DNA of 64,000 nucleotides from an uncultured bacterium (GTDB lineage: Bacteria > Bacillota > Clostridia > TANB77 > CAG-508), in contig CAJMRY010000003.1 of the NCBI GenBank assembly GCA_905215935.1, forward strand, positions 186,001-250,000, given 5' to 3'. Positions within the stretch are counted from its first letter, which is position 1, and each line of letters opens with the position of its first letter. Positions 29,065 to 37,703 of this stretch are shown here, piece by piece. The notes below the pieces were generated by a model. That model worked only from the letters and a program-made list of their open reading frames with translations. It had not been told where the DNA came from and did not search any database. A program made the position numbers and the translations under genes.

Positions 29065-30249
29065 TTATATTCTTTTATACACTCTTGATAATCCAATTCT
29101 ATAAATAACACTTCTAATATAAAAATCAACAAAATTTGAAATTCCAAAAATAAACAAATTAATATCACTATTATTAAACATTAAACATAATATAACTCGT
29201 ACAAAAGCCCCCATAAATGATCCTACCAACATAATTTTAGGTTTTCCTTGAATAATTAAAAGAGTTTGATATGTAACATATAAATACAATCCAAACATTC
29301 CTAAAGAATAAAAAATTATATATGGAAAACATTGGGTAATAGGCAAACTACCATGTGATATTATTAATATTAATGCTCCTAATATATAATCAAGTATTAT
29401 AATTATCCCAAAACATTTATTTTTCATCATAACGCAATTTTTATATTGTTCATCTAATGATTTATATTGTGGAAGTTTTATCATTAAAGTAGCTTGGAAA
29501 GCACTGGCAACAATCTCTAATTTTAAAATAGTTGAATAACAAATAGTGTGTATAGAATATTTTTCTGTTCCCATTTTACTTGCAAGTAAACCATAAATCA
29601 GAATAAACGTTCTAGATAAAATTCTTTCTAAACATGTCGGAACACCTATTTTAGTAACATTCCTTAATATTGCTTTATTAGGCCAAATAAATTTCAGCTT
29701 TAAGTTGTAAAGCATATAAACAATTGATATTAACCATGATACAATAGTTGCAGTAAATAATACTAATAAATTTTTAGTACAAATAAATGCAATAAAGTCT
29801 AGAGAAATTAATGATGCATAATACAATATCAAGCTCTTTCTATATAGTTTCAAATTATTTTTTAATCTTACCATTTCAAATATTGCATTAGAAAGTCTTC
29901 CTATTGTTAAATACCCAATATAAAGTGCTAAGACACCAGATAATAGCTGTTTTTGAACATTAGTTAAATCAAATAAATTAATAATAATATTTCTTGTAAA
30001 AAATATTATTATTCCCAAAAAAAGTCCAATTATTACATTTATAATTAAATATGCACTTTCATTTTTTCTATCAGTTCTATAAGTAAAAATACCAATATCA
30101 CTAATTGATTTCAATATTAAATCAATAGAAAATAAACTACCACAAACTACTATTGCATCTATACTTAATGCATTATTAAATGCAGAATCTATGCTGTCTG
30201 CAATGCTCATAAAAATAAAACTTATGAGCAAAGATATAAACTCTTTCAT
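29065..30249 (-). CDS. MATE/MOP-superfamily membrane protein
   Basis: A 394-residue polytopic protein with about 10-12 predicted helices. Residues 1-30 (FISLLISFIFMSIADSIDSAF) and the central VTKIGVPTCLERILSR look like the two-fold repeated halves of MATE transporters, and the second half begins with the typical KIGxPxxxE motif. It is a little shorter than usual (about 440). It is a possible drug or metabolite antiporter. It is transcribed with, or just ahead of, the ABC exporter. The AGGTAG before ATG is acceptable. Confidence 0.7.
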   Translation of the reverse strand: MKEFISLLISFIFMSIADSIDSAFNNALSIDAIVVCGSLFSIDLILKSISDIGIFTYRTDRKNESAYLIINVIIGLFLGIIIFFTRNIIINLFDLTNVQKQLLSGVLALYIGYLTIGRLSNAIFEMVRLKNNLKLYRKSLILYYASLISLDFIAFICTKNLLVLFTATIVSWLISIVYMLYNLKLKFIWPNKAILRNVTKIGVPTCLERILSRTFILIYGLLASKMGTEKYSIHTICYSTILKLEIVASAFQATLMIKLPQYKSLDEQYKNCVMMKNKCFGIIIILDYILGALILIISHGSLPITQCFPYIIFYSLGMFGLYLYVTYQTLLIIQGKPKIMLVGSFMGAFVRVILCLMFNNSDINLFIFGISNFVDFYIRSVIYRIGLSRVYKRI

Positions 30250-30418
30250 CTCTACTACCTCTTATATTTTAACATATCAATAATTATTTTATAGTATATA
30301 ATAAATTACTTACCTTTTATTATTAATTATTTCTTATATTTTTTCATCAATTTCTGTCTATTGCTTTTGTTTGTATTGTATTTATTATTTCTAAATACTT
30401 GTACTATCAAACTATCTA

Positions 30419-31534
30419 TTATTCATCATTTAAAACATTAGTATACATACTAATTGGCTCACCTGTATATTCTAGTACTTCTTCTTCCCCTCTTATAGTT
30501 CTTAAAACTCCATTTGAAAGTGCTTCCATCTCTTTTTCACCTGGAATAATTATAACCTTACCTAAAAATTCTATATATTCTTTCAAAATTGATGTAAAAT
30601 ATTCACTATTTGCAATTGCTCCTGTTAATATAATTGCATCTATATTGCCTCTAAAATTAACACTATATGAACCAATTTGTTTTGCAATCTGATAAATCAT
30701 GGCATCTAAAACAAGTTTTGCTTCCTCATCTCCATCTTCTATACGTTTTACTATTTTTTTAATATCATTAGTTCCAAGTAAAGATGTTAATCCTCCTTTT
30801 TTAGTAACTATGTCGTATATATCATTTTTAGTATATTTACCAGAAAAACACATATTCATTAAAGTTAATGTATTTATACTTCCTGTTCTACTTGTTGTAA
30901 ATGGACCTTCTCCATTTAATGCATTATTTACATCTACTACTTTTCCTAATTTATGAGCTCCTATAGTAATTCCGCTTCCTAAATGTACAACAATTAAATT
31001 TAGTTCATCATATCTTTTCCCTATACTTTTAGCATATTGATATGCTACTTCTTTTTGATTTAATGCATGAAAAATTGTGCTACGATGAACTCCTTTTATT
31101 CCAGTAATTCTTGATACATCTTGCAATTCATCAACAGTCACTGGATTTACTGTATATGCTTGTTTTCCATTTACTTTAGCTAGATTATATGCAATTTGAA
31201 CACCTAAATTAGATTGATGTTTCATTGTATATCCCATCTTCGCATGTTCTAACATTTTATCATTTACTTTATATACTCCACCTTTTATAGAAACAAGTCC
31301 TCCTGCTCTACCAGAAAAAGCAGTTATTGAATCTAATGAAATTTTATGTTTTTTTAATGTTTCTAATACCTTTTCTGTTCTATATGGAAGTTCATCAGAA
31401 ATTTCTGTAAACTTTTTCAAATCATTTTCATCATGATATATACTCTCCTGAAAAACCATTTCTTCATTATCATATAATGCAATTTTAGTTGAACCAGACC
31501 CTGGATTTATTGATAAAATTCTATACTTTTCCAT
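30419..31534 (-). CDS. buk: Butyrate kinase
   Basis: A 371-residue acetokinase-family enzyme converting butyryl phosphate and ADP to butyrate and ATP. Motifs are the N-terminal SINPGSGSTKIALY, VHRSTIFHALNQK, VHLGSGITIGAH, NGEGPFTTSRTG and ILTGAIANSEYF. Length and these motifs are those of Buk and not of acetate kinase. No ptb gene is next to it. It supports a butyrate-type or branched-chain acid fermentation. It contains no CGG codon. The start has AAAGGATA. Confidence 0.9.
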   Translation of the reverse strand: MEKYRILSINPGSGSTKIALYDNEEMVFQESIYHDENDLKKFTEISDELPYRTEKVLETLKKHKISLDSITAFSGRAGGLVSIKGGVYKVNDKMLEHAKMGYTMKHQSNLGVQIAYNLAKVNGKQAYTVNPVTVDELQDVSRITGIKGVHRSTIFHALNQKEVAYQYAKSIGKRYDELNLIVVHLGSGITIGAHKLGKVVDVNNALNGEGPFTTSRTGSINTLTLMNMCFSGKYTKNDIYDIVTKKGGLTSLLGTNDIKKIVKRIEDGDEEAKLVLDAMIYQIAKQIGSYSVNFRGNIDAIILTGAIANSEYFTSILKEYIEFLGKVIIIPGEKEMEALSNGVLRTIRGEEEVLEYTGEPISMYTNVLNDE

Positions 31535-31787
31535 ACATTATCCTTTCATATTGGTTTGATTTAAAAATAAGAACAAAAGTTATCCTATTTACAACATTTT
31601 TCTATTTAAACATCTAAAGTCTGCTTATTTTATTGATACCGTCTTATCTTTAAAAGTACAATTATTTTATAATAAGAAGTTATCTGGAGTCAAGGAAAAT
31701 AGACTATTATATCAACATTAAGTTTTAATCTAATCTTTTAAATTTATTCTATTTGCAATATTAATACTATTCTAATATGATTAGAAA

Positions 31788-31816
31788 AACCGATCAGGAT
31801 ATTATCCTAATCGGTA
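31788..31816 (-). terminator. Terminator after the patatin gene
   Basis: ACCGAT-AGGATA and TATCCT-ATCGGT form a strong stem with short internal mismatch. On the minus strand TTTTTCTAATC follows. It is GC-richer than its surroundings and probably moved in with the patatin gene. Confidence 0.75.
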
Positions 31817-31825
31817 AAATGAAAA

Positions 31826-32641
31826 TTATAAAATTTTAGAAAAGAATGTTTCTATCTGCTCTTTTCCTGTACTCACATATTCATCTAAATGTTTTCCACC
31901 TCGATCGAGTACCTTTGCATTTGGATTTTTTATCAGAAGAGAATAATCAGCTTTCAACCTTTCCTGTTCTGATAAAATCCACCGACATCCCATAAACATT
32001 GTTCTTCCAATGGAAACAAAACCTTTTACTTCAGGTTCGGGTACATCGTAACCACACGCAACAATCTCAGAGTTATATCTTTTTAAAGACTCTACAGCAT
32101 AGTTACCACGAGCACCGCCATCAGAGCATAATATTTTATTTCCTTCATCATCAATAATAGTTTTACCATTATAAATGATTGGAAGTGCAGAAGTTGCTGC
32201 AACAGCATCTCCTGGAGTACACAAGGTGATACAGTATTCCCCCTCAATTGGTTCATTGGTGAAATACACTTTCCTATTAGCATATACATCATATGCAACC
32301 AATTGAATTGGTAATTTGAAATCTGACATTGTAAAGATTTTCTTTTGCATACATACTGTATTAATCACATCTCTAATATGGTCATTAGAGAATATACCAT
32401 ATGAGTTCTTCCATCTTGGATGAAAATGAAGCTCATTAAAGCTCTTATAATGCTTTTTGAGCAAATATGAAGCTTCTTCTCCATTATACCCTGCTGCAAT
32501 GAGTATCGCTATAAAAGAACCAGAGCTAATTCCGGAAACCGCTGTAACTTCAATTTCCATTTCTTCTAAAACCCGAATAAGCTCTGTGAACTGAATCACT
32601 TTTGCTCCACCTCCGGATAGTGCTATTGAACATTTTTTCAT
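31826..32641 (-). CDS. Patatin-like phospholipase, foreign-looking, with two in-frame CGG codons
   Basis: A 271-residue patatin. The oxyanion loop is ALSGGGAK, the nucleophile motif GISSGS (Ser about 38) and the catalytic Asp is in SDGGARG (DGG/A). It likely hydrolyses lipid acyl chains. I chose ATG 32641 with AAGGAG upstream. Base and codon use differ from its neighbours: more GC, with CGA, CGT and CGG for Arg. CGG occurs in the zero frame at 32573-32575 and 31982-31984, and the frame must stay unshifted to make this protein. It is the only gene in the window where CGG seems to be a plain triplet. Recent transfer is the simplest reading. Confidence 0.85.
   Translation of the reverse strand: MKKCSIALSGGGAKVIQFTELIRVLEEMEIEVTAVSGISSGSFIAILIAAGYNGEEASYLLKKHYKSFNELHFHPRWKNSYGIFSNDHIRDVINTVCMQKKIFTMSDFKLPIQLVAYDVYANRKVYFTNEPIEGEYCITLCTPGDAVAATSALPIIYNGKTIIDDEGNKILCSDGGARGNYAVESLKRYNSEIVACGYDVPEPEVKGFVSIGRTMFMGCRWILSEQERLKADYSLLIKNPNAKVLDRGGKHLDEYVSTGKEQIETFFSKIL
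31981..31984 (-). other. Unshifted CGGT inside patatin gene
   Basis: TGT CGG TGG ATT keeps the zero frame at residue 220. A quadruplet reading would give GGT GGA TTT TAT CAG and reach TGA six codons later. This is a counter-example, or a site of failed expression. Confidence 0.8.
32572..32575 (-). other. Unshifted CGGG inside patatin gene
   Basis: ATT CGG GTT TTA at residue 23 keeps the zero frame. A quadruplet reading would give GGG TTT TAG, a stop within three codons. CGGG is not among the 15 shift sequences. Confidence 0.8.
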
Positions 32642-32670
32642 ATGAATTCTCCTTTTCTGTTTAATCATTT

Positions 32671-32699
32671 TGTTACAATATTATAACATTATTGTAACA
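32671..32699 (-). promoter_or_regulatory. Operator-like inverted repeat over the patatin promoter
   Basis: TGTTACAAT and ATTGTAACA flank 11 nt that include TATAAT (32685-32680 on the minus strand), 30-60 nt before the patatin start. A dyad of this shape over a -10 box is typical of TetR-family repressor sites. No such regulator gene is adjacent. Confidence 0.65.
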
Positions 32700-32719
32700 C
32701 ATTTCCAGCATTATGTAAA

Positions 32720-32758
32720 ATAAGATTACGAAATCTTCATCCCATTTCGTAATCTTAT
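32720..32758. terminator. Terminator after pgi
   Basis: ATAAGATTACGAAAT and ATTTCGTAATCTTAT form a perfect 15-bp stem around 9 nt just past the pgi stop. Confidence 0.8.
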
Positions 32759-32768
32759 CTATTATAGA

Positions 32769-34098
32769 CTATTTTTTCTTACTATCATTTCCATATCCTG
32801 GTTTGTCTAATAATTTAAACATATTTGTTTTATACTTTTCTACACCAGGTTGATTAAAAGGATTTATTCCTAAAAGCATTCCAGAAACAGCACAAGCCTT
32901 TTCAAAGAAATATATTAACCCACCTATAGTTTCTGCATTTAATTCATCTATATTAATTAATATATTTGGAACTCCTCCATCAACATGTGCTTTTATAGTT
33001 CCTTGCATAGCTTTTTTATTTACAAAAGACAATTTTTTTCCTGCTATATAATTAAGTCCATCTAAATCATCTTCATCAGAATTTATTTTTATATCACTTT
33101 GACTATGCTCAATATTAATAACTGTTTCAAATAAACTTCTTCTACCCTCTTGTATATATTGTCCTAAAGAGTGTAAATCTGTTGTAAATTCAGCTCCTGT
33201 AGGGAAGATTCCTTTACTTTCTTTTCCTTCACTTTCACCAAAAAGTTGTTTCCACCATTCTATCATATAATGCATTTTAGGTTCATATGTAACTAATATT
33301 TCAATATCTTTATTAGTATTATATAAACAATTCCTTAATACAGCATATTTATAACATTCATTATATTTTATATTAGGATCTGAATATTTTTCACATGCAA
33401 ATTTAGCACCTTGCATTAATTTATCAATATCTATTCCAGCTACTGCAATTGGTAATAATCCGTACTGCTGTTAATACAGAATATCTTCCTCCTACATTAT
33501 CTGGAATAACAAAACTTGCGTATTTTTCTTCTGTCGCAAGCTGTTTTAAAGCACCTTTAGATTTATCTGTTGTAACAAAAATTCTTTTTCTTGCCTCTTT
33601 TATTCCATATTTACTTTCTAAAAATTCTCTAAAAAATCTAAAAGCAATTGCTGGTTCTGTTGTTGTTCCAGATTTTGATATAACATTAATAGATATATCT
33701 TTATCTCCTATTACATCAATTAAATCATTTAAATAATTTGGACTTAAGTTATTTCCTACATACAATATTTGAGGAGTATTTCTTTGTTCTTTATCTAACA
33801 TATTATAAAAAGTATTTGTTAAAGATTCTATAACAGCTCTTGCTCCTAAATATGACCCACCTATACCTATTACTAATAATATATCTGATGATTCTTGTAT
33901 TTTTTTAGCACACTTTTTTATTTTTTCGAATTCTTTCTTATCATAATTTTTTGGTAAGTCTAACCACCCTAAAAATGCATCTTCTTTATTTGCATCTTCT
34001 TGCAATCTATTATGTATTTCCTCTACCCTATATTTGTATAGCATAATAGATTTTTCACTCACACTACTATTTTTAAAATCTAGCTTTATATTAGACAT
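32769..34098 (-). CDS. pgi: Glucose-6-phosphate isomerase, read through one quadruplet codon
   Basis: Two frames join at CGG 33462-33460 to a 442-residue protein, close to the usual length of bacterial PGI. It interconverts glucose 6-phosphate and fructose 6-phosphate in the cytoplasm. N-terminal motifs are IGIGGSYLGARAV and VISKSGTTTEPA. The join restores GGRYSVLTAVGLLPIAVAG, one of the most conserved PGI stretches. The second segment has MIEWWKQLFGESEGK, DLHSLGQYIQEG and INPFNQPGVEKYK. In the zero frame the protein would end 10 codons after CGG without half the active site. An essential glycolytic gene is unlikely to be broken. Confidence 0.9.
33459..33462 (-). other. Quadruplet codon CGGA, Gly213 of PGI
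   Basis: GCA GTA CGG ATT ATT in the zero frame. Skipping the C gives GCA GTA GGA TTA TTA CCA ATT, the invariant TAVGLLP of PGI. Confidence 0.92.
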
Positions 34099-34408
34099 TT
34101 AAACTCACACCTTTCTTTTGTATATATGTAACTTAAAACAAACTATTTAAAACTAAACATACTAAAACAAAAAACTTAAATTTTCACTTATTATTCTAGT
34201 TCATATTAAAGTTACATCTTATTGTTTTTAATTTTATATTAAATATGATTTCTATGCAATAAAAATATAAAATAAATTAAATTTTATTACTTCATATTTC
34301 TGGATAATACTTTAACATTGTATAAATAATCAAAATTTCATATATATAAATATTGTTAGAGACATAATGTTTAACAAAAATAATTTCAAACCACCAATTA
34401 TTATATGA
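34099..34408. other. AT-rich intergenic region before pgi
   Basis: I see no gene or clear hairpin. It should contain the pgi promoter and the end of the spoIIP transcript. Confidence 0.4.
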
Positions 34409-35566
34409 CTATTTCATAACTTCACTAAGCACCTTTGCTAAATACTTCATACTATTATTCGATTGTTCTAATGTATTACCAGTTGCTCCAACTTCAATAA
34501 TACATGCTGCTTTAGATACATTTTGATTGTATCTTGAATTCCTTACAATTATTGGTTTAAAAAGTCCTGGATACATCTCATTTGCTTTTTCTTGAACTTT
34601 TATTGCAAATTTTAAATTTTGCACCCAATTATCATGTTCTAATCCAGATCCGCTACTTCCAATTACAAACATTAATTGTGCAGCATATTCATCACCAATT
34701 TTTACTGTTGGAGCATATGAGCTATCTGCAATAGCATCTCTATGTATATCAATTACAACATCAAAATCTTTATTTGTTTTTAATAAATTTTGTACTGTTA
34801 CCAATGAATTACCATATGAACCATTATATGATGGATAATCATGATATGTTGTATTATGAATTACATTGTATCCATAAGATTTTAGTTTTTTTTCTAATTC
34901 AGTTCCAACTCGTGCAACTGAAAAGTTTAAATCTGTTGTTCTAAAATTACCTGTTTGATTATATTTGCTTGTTTCAGTAGGAGTATAACTTTCACATGTG
35001 TGTGTATGGAAAATTAATATATTTTTATTATTAACAGTTACACCATTTGTGTCTAACATTTCTTCTGTTAATGAGTATTTACTTTCATTTTTTATCTGCA
35101 CACTATTATGAGTATTAGTATATTTAGTTGGCACATTGCTTGGCAACACTTCTGTTTCTACGCCTATCGGTACTTTTTTTGCTCTATCTTGCTCTTCTAA
35201 ATCTTCACTTGATATACTTGATTCATTACTTAGTTCTATAAGTTCTTCACTAACATATTTTTTTTCTATAGAATTTAGCACTCCTAATTCTTTGGTCAAA
35301 GCTAATTTCAATGGTTCTACATAATTATCATTATCTAAATCTCCAATTTCATTTTTATTTACTTCTTGTATTGTAGGAATAGTATCATCTAAACAAGAAA
35401 TAAAAGCCTTTTTGCTTTCTTCTTCTATTTTTGCCATATTAGAAATATTTTTTTCCTTAAGTCCAGAAAAATATCTAGCAAGAATACTAACCATAATAAT
35501 AGCTATTCCAATTCTTACTAGATATTTTACCACATCTTTTCTATTTATAACTGTTACATTTACCAT
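34409..35566 (-). CDS. spoIIP: Stage II sporulation protein P
   Basis: A 385-residue SpoIIP. One N-terminal membrane helix (about 15-30) anchors it; a low-complexity linker follows. The C-terminal amidase/endopeptidase domain has ILIFHTHTCESY, DIHRDAI (metal or catalytic residues) and IIEVGATGN. SpoIIP degrades septal peptidoglycan during engulfment with SpoIID and SpoIIM, so the organism forms spores or descends from spore-formers. It follows hisS in the same direction. Confidence 0.92.
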   Translation of the reverse strand: MVNVTVINRKDVVKYLVRIGIAIIMVSILARYFSGLKEKNISNMAKIEEESKKAFISCLDDTIPTIQEVNKNEIGDLDNDNYVEPLKLALTKELGVLNSIEKKYVSEELIELSNESSISSEDLEEQDRAKKVPIGVETEVLPSNVPTKYTNTHNSVQIKNESKYSLTEEMLDTNGVTVNNKNILIFHTHTCESYTPTETSKYNQTGNFRTTDLNFSVARVGTELEKKLKSYGYNVIHNTTYHDYPSYNGSYGNSLVTVQNLLKTNKDFDVVIDIHRDAIADSSYAPTVKIGDEYAAQLMFVIGSSGSGLEHDNWVQNLKFAIKVQEKANEMYPGLFKPIIVRNSRYNQNVSKAACIIEVGATGNTLEQSNNSMKYLAKVLSEVMK

Positions 35567-35638
35567 ATTTTTCTCCTTTGTCTATAAGCTCTTATATATA
35601 AATATATGCTTGTACATAAGAGAATATGATAATTTTAG

Positions 35639-36892
35639 TTATTTATTTAAATATTTTTTTATCTCATCTACTTCTAATTTTATATTTTCTTCTTTTCCAG
35701 AAATCATTTCTTTTATTTTTGCTTCTCCATTTTTTAATTCGTCATCACCAATAATTATTATATATTTACTATTTTTCTTATCTGCATATTTAAGTTGTGC
35801 TTTCAAACTTTTTCCTGTTATATCTTTTTCTACAAATATATCTGCTTCTCTTAAGTTTTCCACTAATTTAGTTGCAAATATATTTGCTTCATCACCAATG
35901 TATGCAATATATAAAGACATATTTTTATCTTGAACCATATTATCTTTATTGTATTTTTCATAAACTTCTACTAATCTTTCTACACCCATTGCAAATCCAA
36001 TAGCAGGAGTATCTATTCCCTCTAACTCTTTTACTAATCCATCATATCTTCCTCCAGCTAGGACTGTATATCCTTCTTCATCAGAAATAAATTCAAACAC
36101 AGTTTTTGTATAATAGTCTAATCCTCTTACAATCCCAGGGTCTACTACATATTCTATGCCTAATGAATTAAGACTATTTTTTACATTTTCAAAATGTTCT
36201 TTACATTCTTCACATAAATAATCTAATATAACTGGTGCACCTAAATTTAATTCTTTGCATTTTCTTTCTTTACAATCTAAAATTCTCATTGGATTTTTTT
36301 CAAATCTTGTTTTACATGTATCACAATACATATCTAAGTTTGGTCTTATAAATTCTTTTAATGCCTCTTGATATTTTTTTCTACATGTAGGACATCCAAT
36401 ACTATTAATTGTTAATTTTACGTTTGGTATATTTAATACTTTAAATATTTTACTCGCCATTGTTATAATTTCTACATCAGCTAAATATGATGATGTAGAA
36501 AACATTTCGGCACCTATTTGGTGAAACTCTCTAAGTCTTCCTTTTTGAACATTTTCATATCTATACATAGCCATGTTATACCAAAGCTTTACAGGTGATG
36601 GAAGGCTTGCCATTCCATTTTCTATATAAGATCTAACTACTCCTGCTGTACCTTCTGGTCTTAAAGTAATACTTCTTCCGCCTTTATCATCAAATGTATA
36701 CATTTCTTTTTGCACAACATCTGTAGTATCACCAACACCTCTTTGAAACAATTCTGTATTTTCAAATACAGGTACTCTAATTTCTTTAAATCCATAATTT
36801 TCAAATATATTTTTTACTTTAGATTCGATATACTGCCATTTATATATTTCGCTTGGCAATATATCTTTAGTTCCTTTTGGTTTTTGTATCAT
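35639..36892 (-). CDS. hisS: Histidyl-tRNA synthetase
   Basis: A 417-residue class II synthetase. Motifs are IQKPKGTKDILP at the start, motif 2 MYRYENVQKGRLREFHQ, the histidine-binding VDPGIVRGLDYYT, and motif 3 PAIGFAMGVERL, then a C-terminal anticodon-binding domain. I chose ATG 36892 because GGGGAG precedes it and the family starts there. The longer frame to 36949 runs into the REP-like repeat. It is part of the conserved recJ-relA-MBL-hisS cluster. Confidence 0.93.
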   Translation of the reverse strand: MIQKPKGTKDILPSEIYKWQYIESKVKNIFENYGFKEIRVPVFENTELFQRGVGDTTDVVQKEMYTFDDKGGRSITLRPEGTAGVVRSYIENGMASLPSPVKLWYNMAMYRYENVQKGRLREFHQIGAEMFSTSSYLADVEIITMASKIFKVLNIPNVKLTINSIGCPTCRKKYQEALKEFIRPNLDMYCDTCKTRFEKNPMRILDCKERKCKELNLGAPVILDYLCEECKEHFENVKNSLNSLGIEYVVDPGIVRGLDYYTKTVFEFISDEEGYTVLAGGRYDGLVKELEGIDTPAIGFAMGVERLVEVYEKYNKDNMVQDKNMSLYIAYIGDEANIFATKLVENLREADIFVEKDITGKSLKAQLKYADKKNSKYIIIIGDDELKNGEAKIKEMISGKEENIKLEVDEIKKYLNK

Positions 36893-36916
36893 ACTATCTC
36901 CCCTTTTTTTTTTGGC

Positions 36917-37019
36917 GAGTGCCAATAGGGACGGGGCATTTTGGCACATTCTTTAAATATTGTATTAATTTTGTTATTTTATAAAAAGTGCCAAAATGCC
37001 CCGTCCCTATTGGCACTCG
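36917..37019. repeat. REP-like element A, perfect 32-bp inverted repeat
   Basis: Arms 36917-36948 and 36988-37019 are perfect complements around 39 nt. The core GGGACGGGGCATTTTGGCA is strikingly GC-rich for this genome and recurs at two other sites in the window. It sits between the MBL and hisS genes. It may act as a hairpin in the mRNA, or be a REP/REPIN-type mobile repeat. Confidence 0.85.
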
Positions 37020-37031
37020 TTCATAATAATA

Positions 37032-37695
37032 TTACATATCTCGTCTTTCTTGTAAATCATAATAAATTGGTTTTTCTTCCTTTATTTTCGTAGACTTTCC
37101 ATGTCCTGGATAAATAATTGTTTCATCTGGTAAAATAAGAATCTTATTCATAATAGAACTTATAATATCATCGAAACAACCTGTTGGCAAATCAGTTCTT
37201 CCCCAAGTACCTCTAAATATTGTATCACCTGAAAAAACCAATTTTTCCTTTTCACAATATAATGAACTTCCTCCATTTGTATGTCCTGGTGTATGAATAA
37301 CTCTAAATTCTAGCTTTCCGGACATGTATTAAATCTCCATCATCAACTCTAGAATCTGCCTCTAATTCTTTGGGTGGTTCCATTCCTATATATGAACATA
37401 AACTAATATCATCTCTATATAGCCCTTCTGCATCATATCTATGAATTAGTATCTTACCACCTTTTTTATCCTTTAAATAATTTACAGCTCCTATGTGATC
37501 ACCATGACAATGTGTTAAATAAATATATTTTAAATTAGCATCTAAAACATCTAACATTTCTATAATCTTGTCCGCTTCTGCACCAGGATCTATAACTATT
37601 GTTTCTTTTGAATTTTCATCTTGTACTATATAACAATTTGTAGCTTCATTTAACATTGCTGTTACTTTAATTCTCTTTAGTATCATTTTAAACAT
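37032..37695 (-). CDS. Glyoxalase II-like MBL hydrolase, read through one quadruplet codon
   Basis: Two frames join at CGG 37320-37318 to a 220-residue protein, the normal size of this MBL family found between relA and hisS in Clostridia. Motifs are LTHCHGDHIGAV (metal-binding), IHTPGHTNGG, VFSGDTIF and YPGHGKST. The join gives HVGKLEFRVIHTPGHT; the zero frame stops three codons after CGG, before two metal ligands. Likely reaction: hydrolysis of S-lactoyl or related thioesters. It is 8 nt after relA in one operon. Confidence 0.88.
37317..37320 (-). other. Quadruplet codon CGGA, Gly126 of MBL hydrolase
   Basis: CAT GTC CGG AAA GCT AGA ATT TAG stops in the zero frame. Skipping the C gives GTC GGA AAG CTA GAA TTT, the G-x-L-x-F strand that precedes the HTPGHT motif in this family. 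Confidence 0.92.
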
Positions 37696-37703
37696 TCCTT
37701 CTT

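Noticed and set aside
36893..36949. An N-terminal extension of HisS (MCQNAPSLL...)
   Set aside because: It is encoded by the REP-like repeat; the family start and a good ribosome-binding site are at 36892.
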